This document shows, piece after piece, positions 24,889 to 37,100 of a stretch of 64,000 nucleotides of DNA. Both the position numbers and the translations under genes were made by a program. Source of the stretch: Atherinomorus stipes (Eukaryota; Chordata; Actinopteri; Atheriniformes; Atherinidae). The stretch lies in the NCBI GenBank assembly GCA_023101725.1, contig JALJCO010013434.1, positions 310,001 through 374,000 on the forward strand. The letters run 5' to 3'. Every line of letters starts with the position of its first letter. Position 1 is the first letter of the stretch. Under the pieces are notes generated by a model. That model was not told where the DNA came from and made no database searches. It saw only the letters and a program-made list of their open reading frames with translations.

Positions 24889-27800
24889 TACTTACTTAAT
24901 CTATCACAGAGATGCATGCTCTCACTCAGAATTACCAGTTTACCTAACATGTATGATTTTTGCATTCTGAGAGGAAGTTGGAGTATCCAGAGAAAATCCA
25001 GGCATGCAAATTGAGCAGAGAAAGGCCAGAGCTGAGATTCAGAAAAACCTTCTTGCTGTGAGGCAAGGGTGCCACACCACTGCACAAGCCACTGCCATTA
25101 TCTTCACACATGCAGCTGGGAATCACAGCAGAATGTATTTGTTCATATAACAACATGCGACATGATATTATCAATCTTCTAAAGGAAATGATTGTCTTCT
25201 GTGCAGCACGGGATTAAAAAGTCAAGTGTGCATCCGTCACACCCATCATCATCTTTAGACAGTTATGATCTCATTTAAATGTTTAAATTATTCATACATT
25301 GTTTTTTCCCCATTTAATCATTGAACCGTGAATATTGTAAAACCCAACACAAAGCAATACGTTAAGCATCAAAGCATTAAGTGTACACTGCTTAGACCTG
25401 CTTTGAATCTGTATTTTTTCTTTTTTTTCCTTTCTTTTTTAAAAATTTTATATCATCGCAATATCAGTAGAAAATGTGAAAAAAACCAAACTTCTCTTGC
25501 ACACGATCTCTGTTCTCAGCTGTAGCCACTGCCTTTTTAAGCAAGCAAAATATTTCTTAAAGATTTTCACACAAGTTCACACAGATCATTATAGAGCCGT
25601 CAGTTACACCAATCAGCAGCTCCAATCCTGCAGTACCAGGCGTGGCACAGCCAACTCCATAACCAACAGTCTTAATGATCATATGATTGTGGGTCAAGCC
25701 CTTCATGAGGAGCATGAGATTGTTTCTTCAGCTGAATTCCTGGCATTTCCTGAAGGATTTCAGTTCTTGTGAGGTTTACAAGAATTTATCAAGAATGTCT
25801 CTCCAATCCAGGCAGACTTTCAGACTAACAATCAGGTTAGTTTGGAATGAGTCAGGCCAGCCTGCACATACCTAAAGCAAAACTGAACTTACTTATAAGT
25901 GGTGCTTTTTCTCTTATTTTCTATGAGCGACAAACAATATATTTAAGTTATTGAGGAATTAAACATTTTTCTGCAAATATCTTTGTCAGACCTTGTTCCA
26001 ACATGCCATTTAAAAGGGCTGCTTTTTATTTAGGTGTGCCAGTTTCAAGGCTCTGCTATTGTGCTCTGGTTTACAAGTGGAGCTGAGCTTTTTGTTCACG
26101 TGATTAGCTGCACCTGTGCTTTTCATGCTTTGACAAGTCAAATTGTCTGCTGTGAATGCACGTTGAAAAGTCACTAGAGGAGAATAAGATTAAGAAAATG
26201 CTATTGTTCAGTGACTGGTGGTAATTTTAATTGTTGAAGAGGCATCCTGTCTTTGCACTGAGCCATCTGAACTCCAGCAGCAGGAGCCCTGCTTCCAGAG
26301 TGGATGCCACACTTCTCATGTTTCCCCAGCCTCTCTCCCCGTTCTTCTCTCCCTCTTACTGTCACTCAGCAGCTGCTTTTGAAGATTAAAAGCCGCTGCT
26401 GTTTCTCACCTGTCAGACTTTGTGTGGATGAGAACGTGTCTGTGTGTTTTCCAGGCTATGTTCCCCTTTATTCACTATTTCCAACTGTTTCCACGTTGGG
26501 GGGATTTACATTATAGCTTCACGAATATCTCAAGTTACTAAATCTCATCTTTCACTCTTGAAAGTCCAGAGATAACAATCTGATAAATATTTAAAACTTC
26601 ACATCACATTCAAAGCTACCAACTCTAACTTGTAATTCACATTTTCATAACTTTGCAGGCTGTGCCTGTTGAAACCTTCTCTGTAAGCTGACTGGGCCAA
26701 ATGCTTTCATACACAAGTGTGCCTAAAGGCGATTAAGATTTTAAGAAGATTAGATTAATGAACTCATGATTATAATCTTGGGTTAATTCATTTTGCTGCA
26801 CTTTAACCCTCCCCTCCCTTTTTCCACCCCTGTGGCTTCAAGCCAAACTGTTTGGAAGACTGTATGAATGCATGTGTGTATGTGCATTGTATTACTGATC
26901 ATTAATTACTCTCAGACAGGCACGCCACAAATCAGACCCCCCACAATTATTCCTCAATACCCCCAGCGTTGCATCAAACCAGTGAGTGAGTGTCCGTTTA
27001 GATGACAGTAACCGTCACTTTATTGTTGCCAGCAGACTCACTGTCGCACATGTTTGTTCACTCAAGGCAGGTGGTCTTCTCAGTGAGGTCATTACCCCTG
27101 AAACATTAGGCGAGGGGTCTTTGGAGGGGGTCATCCCCATCCCCAAGGCCTAAGCACTTCACAATGCAGAGGTTCGTATGACTTTCTATTTCAGTAGCAG
27201 GCCCAGCTCTTCTTGTACTTTTAGTTTAAAGTAAATGTTTTTATTTAGCTACTCCTCATTTAGGCCAGGTTAGTTGGCATGTGTAGTTTTTAAACTTTAG
27301 TATCGTATCATTAAAGATACATGACAAAGCAAATATTCTACTTTAGAGTCAAACCCTGCAAATAACAGACTGAAGATGGATCCAAACAATTACATTATGC
27401 TTAAAGGGAATATAGAATATTTTGACTTAAGCCAACAGTAATTCTACACACAGCAGAGCTGTTCATTTTTTAATGACTAAGAGGGAAATAATGAAAGTTA
27501 ATCTTCAGCTGGACTGAATTTATTGTTTCAGAATAGAAATGAGGGTTTCTGTTTGTTACGGTCTAAGAAAAGCATCACTTCTACATGTTGTATCTAATGA
27601 ACCCAATGAACTGGAGAGCTGAATAGTTAGGGTAATAATGTGTTGACCATAAGGAATACTGTTTCATGAGTAGGCAATATAGATTTTAGTATTGCATTTT
27701 AAAGTAGACTCATTTAAAAACGGTCCATATTGGTTCAGAGATTTATTGGAATCCAACTCCACCCTGTGGCAGATATGTGATGATGCGTGCAGAAGTGAAT

Positions 27801-27920
27801 CTTATGAGGAGTGTGGGAGAAGAGTAAACTGAGTACTATTCATTCCTTTTTATTCTGTTGATATTTTTTTATTGTAACATCGAGCACATCTGGATCCTTA
27901 TACTATACCTGCTAAAGATT

Positions 27921-28115
27921 GCTGAAGGTGCGGTGGTTAGCTCAGTCACCTCATACAGAAGGTTCGTTTGAGCCTCGGCTGGGGCCTTTAAAATGCATGG
28001 CTGTTTGTCTCATCCATTTCTGTGTTGGTCCTGTGATGGACTGGGGACCAGCCCAGGGTGTACCCCATTTCTTGCCCAATGGCAACCAGGATAGGCTCCA
28101 GATCACATGTGGGTA
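27921..28115 (+). mobile_element. tRNA-derived SINE-like repeat
   Basis: Starts with GGTGCGGTGGTTAGCTCAGT (A-box-like) and has GGTTCGTTTGAGCC (B-box-like) 37 bases further. It then carries the very common fish tail segment 'CTGTGATGGACTGGGGACCAGCCCAGGGTGTACCCC' in diverged form, and 'ATAGGCTCCAG'. Related tails occur at 52530-52660 (same strand) and 52715-52850 (opposite strand). The promoter assignment is by motif; the family name is not given because I cannot verify it. Confidence 0.6.
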
Positions 28116-28843
28116 AGAGGATGCTATGAGTTTCTAAAGAGTAGAAACATTTTCAAAGCAAAACTATAAAGGTTTGTATCAGGAAGATTTGTTTGAATAT
28201 TTAGGGATTGGTGAATGTTTTGACAAAGCATGCTCATGGTTTTGTCATGCTCATGTGGGGCACAAAGTGGACTGGGCTGAAAAGCCACTTTCACTGACTG
28301 TTTGCCAACAATCAGTAGTAGGTTTATATGCTGTTAAAATGGGAATAAAGCTGGGAAAACAACTTTCCTCTTTTTCCCAAACTGTATGTTTGCCAGATTA
28401 GCGGGAAGACTTGCCTTTCACTTGTCATGACTATTCTGAATAAATACTTTTTAGCCTGTAAACTGATAAATTATTGCATATTTAGTATCCTTGTAAGCAC
28501 TTGTGTTTGAATTTCTAACTAAATTCACTGCAATCAAATTAAAGAAAATGAAGGACATTTAAACCAACTGAGGCTGATTGTTCACAGAGGATGAAATACA
28601 CCAAGTTTTATACCCTGACTTTTAATTAGCAGGAAATTTCACACACTCTGAATCACTTTTCATCCTCTTTCAAAAAATACCAAAGTATGACCTCTGACCA
28701 CCCTAAGCATTTAATGTCTGCACACCATCACAGCAAAGATATAACAGGGACCGATTTCATTCTGTTGTCTTATCTGTTTTTGTTTGTTGGAAATATATAT
28801 TCCTGAAAGTCACCTGCACCTGAGATGTGCCGTCTTATTGATT

Positions 28844-28888
28844 TTTTTTTTTTTATTAAGGTTAACTAAAAAAAAAAAAAAAAAAAAA
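28844..28888. repeat. T-run / A-run inverted homopolymer pair
   Basis: A run of about 14 T, ten mixed bases, then a run of about 20 A can fold back on itself. Probably two neighbouring retrotransposon tails in opposite orientation or slippage products. Confidence 0.6.
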
Positions 28889-29237
28889 GATGGAAAGGTT
28901 AAAACTGAATAGGCAAATGAGAGCCCAGTAGACTATTCTGTCTCTGTGATTTGAAGGAAAACAAATGTCTGAATGAACTGAGAGATTATGAAGGAGCAAT
29001 TGATGCCACTTACACTTACAATTAATGTAAAAACTTTTAAGCGTCCACCAAAAAAAAAAAAAAAAAAAAAACTACATTTCCCATGTCAAATGAATACTTC
29101 TCGGAAGTGACGTCGATAGACATCCGCCTCTGTCAAGGGCATCGAAAACTGTCGTTTACCAAACCTAGCGTTAGCTGCCGGCACGTGCAGTGTTTAAATC
29201 CCACAAAGTTGCTCTTTCGAGCCGGACTCAGGTAAAA

Positions 29238-30063
29238 ATGGATAGTTTTGGTTCAGACTTCTCAGCAGGCGGGTCTGGTGGAAAAGTGGACACCGGTACT
29301 ATCATGGAACAGGTTAAGGTCCAGATCGCGGTGGCTAACGCACAGGAACTCCTCCAGGTAAATCAATGGACTCAGCTACTAAGCTAACTGGACTGTGCCA
29401 AGACGTAGTTGCTACTGCTAAGTTGACATCAGGAGTTGTTTTGTGGAGGATGCATTTATTGATTTGTGTCAGCAGGTGTGATGGACAGCCTGTGTTACGT
29501 TATAACACGTGTTAGACGTGATTCAGAGAAACAAGCTGTCATTGAAACATACGAAACCAACTACTCTTACCTCATACCTTTCTCATAGAGAGACACTAGT
29601 AATTATTATGTTCTTGTTTCAGAGAATGACAGACAAATGCTTCAAAAAGTGCATAGGCAAGCCCGGGACCACACTGGACAACTCTGAGCAGGTATGTGTT
29701 TGGGTCACATGAGTTTACTGGTTTCCATTTTCAGGCAGATTGGACAGTCTTCATTGATTCCAATTACATATCTTTATCTTTGGGCTGTAGACATATTTAT
29801 CTCTCTTGCTTCTTCATATGTTGGTAAAACCAAAGAGTATAAGTTATAATAAGTGATGGTACGAGCATTGATCGCAGCCCTGGAAATAATTCAGTATTGT
29901 TTCCATTTGTGAGACTCATTATTATTTTGTAGCATTGTTGTTAACCTCTCTTCTCCCCCCATAGAAATGTATTGCCATGTGTATGGATCGGTATATGGAT
30001 GCCTGGAACACCGTGTCCCGAACATACAACTCCAGATTGCAGAGGGAAAGAGCTCGCATGTGA
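29238..30063 (+). CDS. timm13: Mitochondrial import inner membrane translocase subunit Tim13
   Basis: Three exons (29238-29357, 29623-29691, 29965-30063), all phase 0 with GT/AG borders, give 95 aa, the same length as I recall for human TIMM13. The small-Tim signature is present: CFKKC in exon 2 and CIAMC in exon 3 form the twin CX3C motif that makes two disulphides after Mia40-dependent import. The protein acts in the mitochondrial intermembrane space as a TIM8-TIM13 hexameric chaperone, carrying hydrophobic precursors such as TIM23 to the inner membrane. The N terminus ([20 protein letters not shown]) and the C-terminal [12 protein letters not shown] are typical. An AATAAA lies about 225 bases past the stop. 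The gene converges with tmprss9. No irregularities were seen. Confidence 0.97.
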
Positions 30064-30289
30064 ACATCCTCTCGTCGTCCTTCCCTTCCTTGGGCTGCTG
30101 CTGACAGTGAGGACCAGTGCAGCGCACAGTTGGAGGTCATGAGCTGTGCACACACAGGTGTAATCATGGAAACAGCACGCCATCAACCTCTGTCACAATA
30201 CCTCACAGACAGGCAGGCAAGGCCTTTGGACTCCTAGCCATAACAGTGTCTCTGTGGACAGTTTGATTTCTGCTGAGGAACAGCTCACC

Positions 30290-30295
30290 AATAAA
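30290..30295 (+). terminator. timm13: timm13 polyadenylation signal
   Basis: A canonical AATAAA lies 227 bases after the stop codon, followed by a T-rich stretch. This gives a short 3'UTR typical of a small housekeeping gene. Confidence 0.8.
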
Positions 30296-30310
30296 GCTTA
30301 ATTGTTTTTA

Positions 30311-32369
30311 TCTCATGTAAGAAATACAGTAGTTCATCTTCTATGGATCCTTTTCAGCTGTTGTGTGAATGTTTATACACTAGCCATATGTTTGGCAAAA
30401 TAATGTGATGGAAATGCTTCACTCACTGACAACAAACTAGGTTTAAGTCCCACTTGTGCCATATTAGGACACATAGTGCCCATAACTCTGAACAGGATGT
30501 CTCCCAGTCAGTATATGTTTCCTGTAAAACAGTGTTTGTGTTTAGAAAGAAACCAAATATTTAAATCAGAGATAAAGGCAACACTGCAGGAATTATTTAG
30601 AGATCTGTTGAAAATCTCCAAGCGTTTATAAAAACCTCTAAAAACTTGTCTTCATCTAATTTGTATTTTGAGAGTCTTTTGTTGTTTTTTCATGAAAATA
30701 AAAATGCCTGTATGCTATTAGATGGCACAGATACAACAATATACTTTTACCTAAATAAATGCCATTTTGAGTTTGCAAGTAAGTCCCACTTGTGTCTCCT
30801 CTTCATGCCTGACTGCAGCTAGTGCACCTTTGAGTCAACCACCAGCGCTGGCAAGTCCTATCCCACAACAGGATTATCTTTTTTTTTTTTTTTTAGTCTT
30901 GTTCATATAAATTTATGTTTATGTTTCAAAGCTTGTTTAATGTTTAAAACTGTTGTTGGCACACTGCTGTTCCTAAGCAGATCTGCTCAGCCACACCATT
31001 AATGACTTGTTTCCCTCTCGTTACTTTATAAGAAACAACAAAAACGATATGGGCATGTGAAAGTTGAACTTGATTTTCATTTGGAATCATCAGGAAGAAC
31101 TGAGGAGCAACTTGGGAGTTTTCACAGCTGTGACTGTGACATTCACAAGCCTCCAGACAGCCCTATATCAAAGTACAGGGGGAGAACAAAACTGTTTTGT
31201 CTGACATGTTTTCGAGGTGTCACTCTATCTGCTGCCCTCCACAGTAGTGGACTTGTTTCAGCACAGGTCTGCCTCGCTTTAAATGGTATACCGCCCCTTT
31301 TACAGCTATGTGTGTGCAGTTTATCTGGTGTCTGGGAACCTCCGCCACTTTTTCCTGCAGAGAAAGAGCCAGAAAAGTCTGTGAACTTCATGAAGTATGA
31401 CTGTGAGAAAAAGGAGTTATTTCCATGGGGAAAAAAAGGCTAGAAAGGATGTGGATTTGTTTGTTTCTTATGTTTCTCATCAATAAATGACTAAAAACTA
31501 ACACTGAGTTGAATTTATCAAGCTCAACGGTGGGTCACTCAAATCTGAATCCAGCATCACTTTGCCACAAAAGGGTCCCCCCTCCCAGAAAAAAGCTGAA
31601 TCTTCGTAAAGATATTTGAAGAACAGATATGAAATAAAGAAACGTTTCCATAAATAACCACATATTCCGATCAACCACAACATTAAAACCAGCTCTCAAA
31701 TAACAGCTGTGATCCATCAGGTCATATCAGTACTTCTGGGAATATTGATTGGTGTTTAGTAGATGTTTGGATATTCCTGGTAATTCAGCACATGGATGCT
31801 CAGTTAGATGGGAACTCAAGTTTCCTGAGTCTTTTTTTTTTTTGCTCCAGCACAATTTTGTCTATTACTGTTCATGTTGGTGGTAAATATCCATATTTTT
31901 GTAGGGACACCAAGCAAAATATGGCACTCAAAGAGATGTTACACACTTTACCTGTCTGTAGTTTTAAGGCTGTGGCTAAATGGTGCGTATTCTCAAACCC
32001 ACACAAAATAATGATAAAATGAACCAAACAAAAACACCATTACCAGTAGTTTTTTTTGGTAACCAGTCAGGAAAATAAATAACTGTAATAAATACTTTCA
32101 GACATGCATGCATTGGCTAAATGTCCACAACCCACAGCTTATGATTATTTTTTCAGTACATGATGGAAAAAAAAGTTCCAGTCAGACAATTGCACAGTGT
32201 AACAAACAGCACCTATGACCAGTTGGTCACATATACCAAATGGTGTATTAACCAGGTCTGTGTGTGTCTGGCCTCTGGCAGGACTTCAGTCCTTGTACAG
32301 TACAGTTTTGTAGGGAAGATGCACCATAAAATCTTCTGCACCCGAAAGTTTTTGTTTTATTTTCCCACT
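30311..32369. other. Convergent intergenic spacer between timm13 and tmprss9
   Basis: No exon is supported. It includes a T run at about 30879-30894 and a Tc1-type end fragment near 31670. The plus-strand frame at 31057-31443 has no family resemblance and no splice context. The 3'UTR of tmprss9 should lie in the right part; I could not choose between several TTTATT (minus-strand AATAAA) sites. Confidence 0.5.
31660..31790. mobile_element. Short Tc1-like terminal fragment
   Basis: Contains CCGATCAACCACAACATTAA, the recognisable end sequence of the same Tc1-like family as the relic at 622-1010, followed by about 100 bases of weak similarity. No internal transposase and no partner end were seen. 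Confidence 0.45.
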
Positions 32370-34122
32370 TTAGAAAGGTAGGTATGTAGATATCCATTTC
32401 CTGATGGACGTGACACGAGTGTATACACCTGGAAAACCAATTCGTCCACATCCATGTCCCCAGCTGGTCACTCCCGCGATAAACCACTGGCCAGAGAGGT
32501 GACGGCAAGTCAGCGGCCCTCCAGAATCTCCCTGGAAGATTGAAAACAGGAAAGAAAAGTTAAACAATACTGTTATCTTTAACACCTGCAACACTTTTAG
32601 ATCTCCAATTTGGAAAAAAGGGCAAATTAACTGATCCTGAAAGAGTGTTGAAGTAGGAGAATAATAAAGAAGGAGCAGCTACAAGGAGAATGTCAATTGG
32701 ATCACTTTTGAGATGCCATGTGCTTTGACCGAGACAGGAATGCACGAGTGTTTCCTTACATAAGAAGATTACAGGGAGAGAGAGAGAGATAGGCTGCAAT
32801 GTGGGGTGTGTATTTTTAGGGAAAAAGATATATTTCCATGTCAGACAAACACAAGTGCAGCACATATTGCTTTTGTTTTCCTATTAAAATGTTTTAAAAC
32901 TGTTTTCTATTCATATACATTAAGTGTACATTTCCCTTTTTCCAAAAGTAAGTCCTAATGACCTTTAAAGAGTAAATAACAAGATTAACTTTGCTCTGAC
33001 CCGGTTAATCATCCACTGTAAAAAGATGCAACTGAGCCATGGCTCAACTTCCCAGTTCTCAGGGCCTCTAAGAAGTTGGGCCATGACTTGTGATCTTCTA
33101 TCTTACAGCTAAGAGGATGCCAAGACTCTAGCAATGCAGATGTCCAACCCATATCCAGACAGGGAGAAGTGCATCACACAGTATATCTTACCAAACAGGT
33201 GTCCCTGCCTCCCTCCATGAATCCAGCACACATCATGGTGGGAGTCAACACGTTTCCATACGACTGCTGGCAGTCTGCTTGGTCAATGATGTTTACTGCA
33301 GCTTTCTGTAGCAAGTTGGTCAGTGAACCTGTGAAATGATAACTTAAGTGGGTTATGCATTTTCATAACTTCATCAAAAGTGCTTCATTTTTGCTGTATA
33401 ATGCTGTTTATATATTTAGCTTTTTCAATGTAATGAAATTATGCTTTGTTCTCTCATGAGCTGCTAGTTTAATTAAGATTGGTTTTTATTATGCTTTACT
33501 ATGTAAGAAGACATAACTGCCCAGCACAGTGTGGCAGCGATTCTCAAACTTTTTGAGCCACGACCCCCAAAAGAACATACTTTGGCGTTCACGACCCCCC
33601 CCTCCCTGCCTGCAATGAGTAAGTGGTTGATTGTGAGATCTATCAAATGGATCATCCTCATGTAAGGCTTGAAACTTTCAGAATCTACAAAAAAGATAAA
33701 GCAGTTTGTGGTAGATTATTTTAACAGCTGTGACAAAGCACCCATATGCCAAAAATCTACTTTTCTTACCGAGATAATGCCAAAATTGTATTTTTAAAAT
33801 AGCGCCTGTAATCACTTTGTTTCTGGACACCCAAAGATAAAAATTCTGAATGCAAGGCTTAAAAATACCAGAAGCTTCATAAATAAGAAGATAAAGTGGT
33901 TTTTGGTGTATTTGGCTGACTGCTGTGTTAAAGCACCTACATGACCAAAAACCAGCTCCTTCGCTGAGATGATGCAAAATTTAAATTTCTAATATGGCAT
34001 GAATAATGAATTTGTTGTTTATGCAGTAACGTGTTAAATAATTATCGAGCTAATTTCACAGATCTAATCTATTGACAGCTCTAATAAAACTCACGAATTT
34101 ATTTGGTGAATGTCGGCTACTC

Positions 34123-34159
<37 letters not shown>

Positions 34160-37100
34160 TGATCTGGCAACCCCATGAAATTGTCTTGGGACCTCCATGG
34201 GGGTCCCGACCTCAGTTTGATAACCATTGCAGTTGGGAGTGGTTGTACGCTATTTAGTCATGGAAACAGGTAGAGGGAAAAAGAATAAAAGGGAGTTTTT
34301 TGGTGTCACAAGAGGGGGTCTGAGGATGGGTGGGGAAGGGGGGGGGCAAGGGGGAGAAGAATAAAAAAAACCAAAAGAAAAATAGGGGCCGGTAAGAGAT
34401 TCATTTGATGCAGGTGTGTGGGGAGGAAAAACAGGATAGTAGCTCTCGAGGACTGGACTTGGGCACCCCTGGTCTACAGTTTCATCACTTTTCTTAAACA
34501 TGTTCTTATTAAGAAAATGCTTGTTTTAGAGAGAGAGAGAGAAAAAAAATTGTGCTTGTCAAGCTCTAGTAGTTGCTTTCTGCAATCAGTGCTGCCTTCA
34601 TTCTCATGTGCTAATTTACTCTTTAACAGCCAATCAGATATAAGATAAAGTGTCTGGGAAAAGATGTTGAAGGAATCTGACAATGCAAATTACTCTACAA
34701 TGTTTGGTTAGCTGGTACTTGTGGAGGATGATTTCTAACAGTCTGGTTTAACACATTTATCTCATTTATTTTCTCTTGAAATCAGAGCATGTGCCACTGT
34801 CAGATCTCTCACCTCCTTCCCTCATGGATCCCCAACCTGCGATGTAGCACTCTGCATTCTTCAGGAAGCGATGCACCGGTGAGGGCAGACACACAGACTG
34901 GATGGTATAGGACATGGGGGCTGGCACTGCCAGTTCCAGCAGAGCCACGTCGTGATCCATGTTGCTGGCATTGAACGCCGGGTGGATGACCACCCTCTGG
35001 ATGGGAATGACCAGGGCACCTACCCCCGATCTTAGCACAGATCCCAGGCTTACTACCCAGTTTGTTGGACTGGGATCACTGTGGATATGAATTATGCAGA
35101 AATACTGTTAAAGCAGCAAAGTGTGATGGCAGTTTTGTCTTTAGTTAAATAAATTCACACCTTTTGAAACAGTGTGCTGCAGCCAGTAACCATTTATTGT
35201 GAATGAGCGTGGCACCACAACGATGAAGTCTTTGGTACTGGAGACTGCCAATCCAAGGCCACTCTCCCCTCCGAGCTGTTATTCCACCTACTATCCTTTG
35301 AGATCCCAGTGCAGGACGCACACCGCAGTCTGTGGCACAAGCACAACTCAAAACCATGTCCTTCAACACAAATGTACACTGTCCTCTTGCCACATCAGCT
35401 CACCACAGTTTCTCTCATCGACCTCGTTGGGGCAGTCAGGAACTTTGTCACACTCTGGGTTGACTTTGTTAATGCAGAAGGAGAAACTACACTGGTAGTT
35501 TCCACTGCAGTTCAAAGCTGAAACACATAACGAATAAGTCCCTGATGCTGTAGCTGTAATAAATGATGAATGAGCTCATAAATGCTTCAGGGTGACATTA
35601 CCAGGTGATGCTGGAACTGAAGAAACATCAGTGGAAATGGTCCCCGGAGTCCGACCAAAGGGCTCTACTGTTGCAGCAGCAGGCACAGTGGCAGCATACT
35701 GGGCAGAGTCCTGAAGCAAACTGGGATCGGTGTGCTTTAGAATCCAGTTTCGAAGCCTTGTGACGCGGGAGTAAACCCCGGGTCTGTTGATCTGGGCACA
35801 TCCTACACCCCAGCTCACCACCCCAGCCAAGAAGAACCTTCCTGGTGCCCCCTCACACACCAGAGGCCCTCCAGAGTCACCCTGCACATAAAACACATCA
35901 CCTCTGGTTTTCTAATCAAGGAGTTAAAGAAACCTGAAAACTTTGCAAGTGTAATTTTGGTGACAAGTAACTGGAACTTGCTTTAATGGCAGGTAGCACG
36001 TGTTTAATCGGGATGCCAGTACTGGGAGCTAATTTCTACAATCCTTTACTAAGGTGTAATGGCATCCCTTCTCTTATTTAAAGCTCATAGAACATTATGG
36101 TGGGGGAGGATAATAGACATTACCTCCAGAGCTCCACTTTTAGGGTGGGAACAGTATTAATGTGCAGTTTTGGTCCTACTTTTAGATTCATTGTAAAAAG
36201 GAAAGCCACATCATTGGTCTATGAATAAAAACTGCCTGAAGACAGGGAAGCGCTGTCAGAAAATGTAACTGGATAGCTCATGCTATAAAAACAAGCATCT
36301 GTGAGCTGCTTTCAGGGAGTGCACTGACCTGACATGAGTCCACCTTGCCCTGCAGGAATCCAGCACACATCATGTTGCGTGTAACAGCACCTCTGTACAC
36401 AGAAGATTTATTGCACTCCTTGGAGTCGATGATTTTCACCACCGCTTTCTGCAGCGTGGAAGGCACTGCGACTGAACGACAGAAGCATAGTGTAATTAAT
36501 GTCACATGTCTTCTAGTTGAAGTCCAGCCACACAGGAGTAAAAATCTTGAATATAAACAAAAGGAAATATTTTATTCAGGCAGTCCTTTTCTTTTATAAA
36601 TCTACTGGTTATGCCAACCTAATTTTATCCGGTGTTGGAAAGAACCACATGATTACCTCTTTCTCACTTTTATGATGTTTCAAAGCTACAATTTTCACCA
36701 GTAACTCATGCTGGAAATAATCACTTAGCTATTTACTTGGTCATTAGTTAAAACCACCGATGACCTGTTTGGAGCAGCTGTCTCTAGTTTACTAGTCATC
36801 CTTCTCAAACTGATCACTGCGTTTGATACCATTTCTCTAAACATACCTGTATTTCTCAACCATTTAGCACTAATACTCGGCTTGCTTGGTTTCCATCTCA
36901 ATTTGCATATCCCTCTTCAGTCATTGGTATTCCCCACTGTTACACCCTGCGACCCCTCCTCTTTATAATTTATGTCTTTTCCCCTTGGTGTCTTTTTAAG
37001 GAAATACAACACTATGTGGATGACGCCCGGCTCTACCAGTCCACCAAACCCACTTCTTTTTAGCAGAGATTAAAATCACGTAAAAGTAATGTATATTTAA

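Larger units (their letters stand above)
24241..29237. other. Intergenic, repeats only
   Basis: Between the ENC-type promoter and timm13 no exon is supported. It contains a CCAT tetranucleotide tract, a tRNA-like SINE copy and three A/T homopolymers (about 28844-28858, 28869-28888 and 29049-29070). The last ~140 bases before the timm13 ATG are CpG-bearing (GTGACGTCG, GCACGTGC) and are likely its promoter and 5'UTR. Confidence 0.5.

Noticed and set aside
24666..25085. Frame with repeated Met-Asp-Gly-Trp units
   Set aside because: It is simply the CCAT microsatellite read on the minus strand.
27921..28000. Possible tRNA gene because of A-box and B-box-like motifs
   Set aside because: No cloverleaf can be drawn and the sequence continues into a known-style SINE tail; treated as a SINE.
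31057..31443. 128-codon plus-strand frame between timm13 and tmprss9
   Set aside because: No family resemblance, no promoter or splice context, starts without a good ATG context, and lies in convergent 3' spacer sequence.
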